Shown here: in pieces, positions 12,585 through 14,121 of the stretch
How the letters are laid out: the number at the start of each line of letters is the position of its first letter
How positions within the stretch are numbered: the first letter of the stretch is position 1
From: CAZRUA01 sp964603125
GTDB lineage: Bacteria; Bacteroidota; Bacteroidia; B-17B0; Aurantibacillaceae
Direction of reading: 5' to 3'
NCBI GenBank assembly: GCA_964603125.1
Contig: CAZRUA010000093.1
Span: 1-14,121, forward strand
Length of the DNA stretch: 14,121 nucleotides
Notes under the pieces: model-generated
What the model was told of the DNA's origin: nothing
Databases searched by the model: none
Seen by the model: the letters and a program-made list of their open reading frames with translations, nothing else
Position numbers and translations under genes: made by a program

Positions 12585-12968
12585 ATGGAAAGTATCAATT
12601 TAAATCAGGCAATCAAACCTACATTAAATCTTCTAAAACTAACATTTGGTATAGTACCAATTGTTGCAGGTTTAGATAAATTTACAAACCTACTTACCAA
12701 TTGGGAACAATATATTCATCCAAGCCTTGTAAGCATGTTACCCTTTTCTGCGTCTGTATTTATGATGATAGTAGGTGTCATTGAAATTGTAGCCGGAATA
12801 ATAGTATTAAAAAAAACAGAAATAGGTGGGTATATTGTTGCTGCATGGCTAACATTAATAGCCCTTACCCTTTTGGCTAGTTTTAAATTTATGGATGTGG
12901 CAGTTCGCGATCTTGTTATGGCAATTGCAGCTTTCTCTATGGCTCGTATTGTTAAATTTGTTAAATAA
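12585..12968 (+). CDS. DoxX-like four-helix membrane protein
   Basis: A 127-aa inner-membrane protein with four hydrophobic segments at about 15-33, 53-75, 80-100 and 104-124. The GLDKFTNLLTNWEQYI motif after the first helix and the overall size fit the DoxX-like superfamily, whose members are usually linked to quinone or redox chemistry. It follows a predicted ECF-sigma promoter and precedes a cytochrome c lipoprotein and the sigma factor gene on the same strand. The function in this setting is unknown; involvement in a stress-induced electron-transfer pathway is inference. Confidence 0.8.
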   Translation: MESINLNQAIKPTLNLLKLTFGIVPIVAGLDKFTNLLTNWEQYIHPSLVSMLPFSASVFMMIVGVIEIVAGIIVLKKTEIGGYIVAAWLTLIALTLLASFKFMDVAVRDLVMAIAAFSMARIVKFVK

Positions 12969-12978
12969 GTGATTTACT

Positions 12979-13014
12979 TGTAACCTATTTCAATATTAGC
13001 AACTCTAATATTTT
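12979..13014 (+). promoter_or_regulatory. Predicted ECF-sigma promoter 2
   Basis: TGTAACCT (12979-12986) and CTCTAAT (13003-13009) have the same 16-bp spacing as promoter 1, and similar TATAA-TC bases follow both. The distance to the cytochrome ATG (13038) suits a -35/-10 promoter. It lies 10 bp after the stop of the upstream gene, so the cytochrome and sigma genes can be transcribed separately from it. Confidence 0.6.
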
Positions 13015-13037
13015 ATAAATCGTATAAACTTTTTACA

Positions 13038-13382
13038 ATGAAAAAAATATTTATAATTGCTACAGTATTGATATCAATAACTGTTGCCTGTAAGTCCAAA
13101 AAAGTAGTTTCTAAAACAGAATCAAAGGAAGCCTCTATGGATTCCCAATTAACAGCTGTAAATGCCCGGTTTCCTAATACCACGATGGAAGAGTTAAAAA
13201 AAGGGCACTCTGTTTATACAGGTGCCTGCACAAAATGTCATGGTACAAAAGATGTAACTGCATATACAGAACCGAGATTGTTGGAAATAGTAGATGTAAT
13301 GGCCAAAAAAGCCCAAATTACAGAAGAAGAAAAGCTAGCGTTAATAAAATTCGCTGTTGGAGTGAGAGCTACATCAAAATAA
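13038..13382 (+). CDS. Small c-type cytochrome lipoprotein
   Basis: A 114-aa exported electron carrier. The signal peptide (MKKIFIIATVLISITVAC) ends in a cysteine at 18 that could be lipidated, though Thr at -3 is atypical. A polar linker (19-50) leads to one haem-binding motif CTKCH (Cys64, Cys67, His68), and Met88 in DVMAKKA is a likely sixth ligand. It should sit on the outer face of the inner membrane or the inner face of the outer membrane. It has its own predicted ECF promoter, and the sigma gene begins 16 bp after its stop. With the DoxX-like protein it may form a sigma-controlled respiratory or detoxification pair. Confidence 0.87.
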   Translation: MKKIFIIATVLISITVACKSKKVVSKTESKEASMDSQLTAVNARFPNTTMEELKKGHSVYTGACTKCHGTKDVTAYTEPRLLEIVDVMAKKAQITEEEKLALIKFAVGVRATSK

Positions 13383-13398
13383 TATTCAACTTTATAGT

Positions 13399-14061
13399 AT
13401 GATGAATGTAAAAGAATTCGAACATTATTCAGATGCTGAAATAATTGGTAAAATACTTGACGGTGAAAGTAAACTCTATGAATTACTAATTCGTAGAAAT
13501 AACCCCTTCTTATTTAAAATTGGTAGGGCATATAATTTCACACATCACGACACTGAGGATTTGATGCAAGAAACCTATATAAATGCATTTTACAGTTTAT
13601 CTAAATTTGAAAACAAATCTTCTTTTAAAACTTGGCTTATCCGAATAATGTTAAATAACTGCTATCAAAAAGGCAAAAAGTCTAGTTATAAAAACGAAAG
13701 TACATTTGACGAATTAATCCTTGAAAAAAACAAACCGATGTTTCAAAATCACACCAATACCGAAAAAACCATTTTAAATAAGGAACTAGGACACGTATTG
13801 GAAAATGCCCTTAATAAAATACCGGAAGATTACCGTTTAGTATTTACTCTACGAGAATTAAGCGGCCTTAATGTGGCTGAAACATCAGAGGCAACAAATA
13901 TCAGTGAAACAAATGTGAAAGCACGCTTAAGTAGAGCAAAAGCAATGTTAAGATCGGAAATTGAAAAAGTATATTCGCCCGAAGATATCTTCGAATTTAA
14001 CTTGGTTTATTGTGATAAAATGGTGGAACGAGTAATGACTAATATTAGCACGATAAAATAG
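13399..14061 (+). CDS. ECF-type RNA polymerase sigma factor
   Basis: A 220-aa sigma-70 family protein. Region 2 (about 25-95) includes RAYNFTHHDTEDLMQETYINAFYSLSKFENKSSFKTWLIRIMLNN, with the HHDTEDLMQETYI core-binding segment and the FKTWL -10 recognition helix. Region 4 (about 135-185) has IPEDYRLVFTLRELSGLNVAETSEATNISETNVKARLSRAKAMLR, the -35 helix-turn-helix. Regions 1 and 3 are missing, as usual in ECF factors. A C-terminal tail (FEFNLVYCDKMVERVM) carries one cysteine. Start may be either of two adjacent ATGs (13399 or 13402). It lies 16 bp after the cytochrome gene, and its own likely promoter motif precedes that gene, suggesting autoregulation. A following gene might encode an anti-sigma factor, but too little is visible. 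Confidence 0.93.
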   Translation: MMNVKEFEHYSDAEIIGKILDGESKLYELLIRRNNPFLFKIGRAYNFTHHDTEDLMQETYINAFYSLSKFENKSSFKTWLIRIMLNNCYQKGKKSSYKNESTFDELILEKNKPMFQNHTNTEKTILNKELGHVLENALNKIPEDYRLVFTLRELSGLNVAETSEATNISETNVKARLSRAKAMLRSEIEKVYSPEDIFEFNLVYCDKMVERVMTNISTIK

Positions 14062-14070
14062 TATTGCAAA

Positions 14071-14121
14071 ATGGAACAAGATATTTTAACAACAAAATTA
14101 TTATCTGAATTAAACGATGAA
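14071..14121 (+). CDS. 5' end of the next gene in the sigma operon (partial)
   Basis: ATG at 14071, nine bases after the sigma stop, opens a frame of 17 codons to the window edge (MEQDILTTKLLSELNDE). The spacing suggests translation together with the sigma factor. Anti-sigma factors often occupy this place, but the visible residues do not identify it. Confidence 0.5.
   Translation, partial: MEQDILTTKLLSELNDE

Noticed and set aside
13448..13456. Another GTAAAATAC, within the sigma factor gene
   Set aside because: A single copy lacking the CGTA/TACG extension, far from the element; it fits chance expectation. The copy at 42-50 in the recombinase gene is treated the same way.
1..14121. CRISPR array, tRNA, rRNA or insertion-sequence ends
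   Set aside because: No regular repeat-spacer pattern, cloverleaf, conserved rRNA block or transposase with terminal repeats was seen on either strand.

Overview
The window looks like low-GC Bacteroidota (most likely Flavobacteriia) DNA. Start codons are preceded by A-rich leaders with almost no Shine-Dalgarno sequence. Several intergenic spaces carry boxes close to the TAnnTTTG -7 element of that phylum. The protein families present (DUF2024, an Fe/Mn superoxide dismutase, cytochrome c lipoproteins, an ECF sigma factor) fit this. All names are read from motifs; no database was searched.

Region 1 (1-3605, minus strand) is the regulatory and integration end of a mobile element. In transcription order it encodes a membrane-anchored coiled-coil protein, a small acidic protein, a zinc-finger protein with a 9-residue tandem repeat, an 83-aa accessory protein, and a large serine recombinase that runs off the left edge. 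The leader (3606-about 3860) and part of the zinc-finger gene share a recurring GTAAAATAC motif, sometimes extended to a 17-bp perfect palindrome. The leader also holds a 10-bp-phased array of GAAC/GTTC half-sites. This is the best candidate for undescribed regulation in the window.

Region 2 (3860-4380) is a scar: non-coding DNA, a strong terminator hairpin, and the decapitated 3' end of a LytTR response-regulator gene. The remnant ends at a 10-bp inverted repeat.

Region 3 (4480-8902, plus strand) is a redox-stress cluster: two tandem CxxC thioredoxin-like mini-proteins, an exported cysteine-containing protein, a Tat-exported superoxide dismutase, two tandem DUF2024 proteins, an unknown 81-aa protein, a decayed group III truncated-haemoglobin gene, a CPSC thioredoxin-fold protein, and a MarR-type repressor with a four-cysteine C-terminal module. 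A perfect palindrome abutting a -7-like box precedes the cluster and is a plausible operator for that MarR protein.

Region 4 (8897-11750) holds a MocR (GntR plus aminotransferase) regulator divergent from a cupin and a DapA/NanA-family lyase. The divergent promoter has a 9-bp-arm inverted repeat and overlapping, oppositely oriented -7 boxes.

Region 5 (11751-12584) is a decayed coding stretch followed by non-coding sequence. Region 6 (12511-14121) encodes a DoxX-like membrane protein, a cytochrome c lipoprotein, an ECF sigma factor and the start of another gene. The first two genes share an identically spaced bipartite motif, TGTAACCT-N16-CTCTAAT, probably the promoter recognised by the sigma factor.
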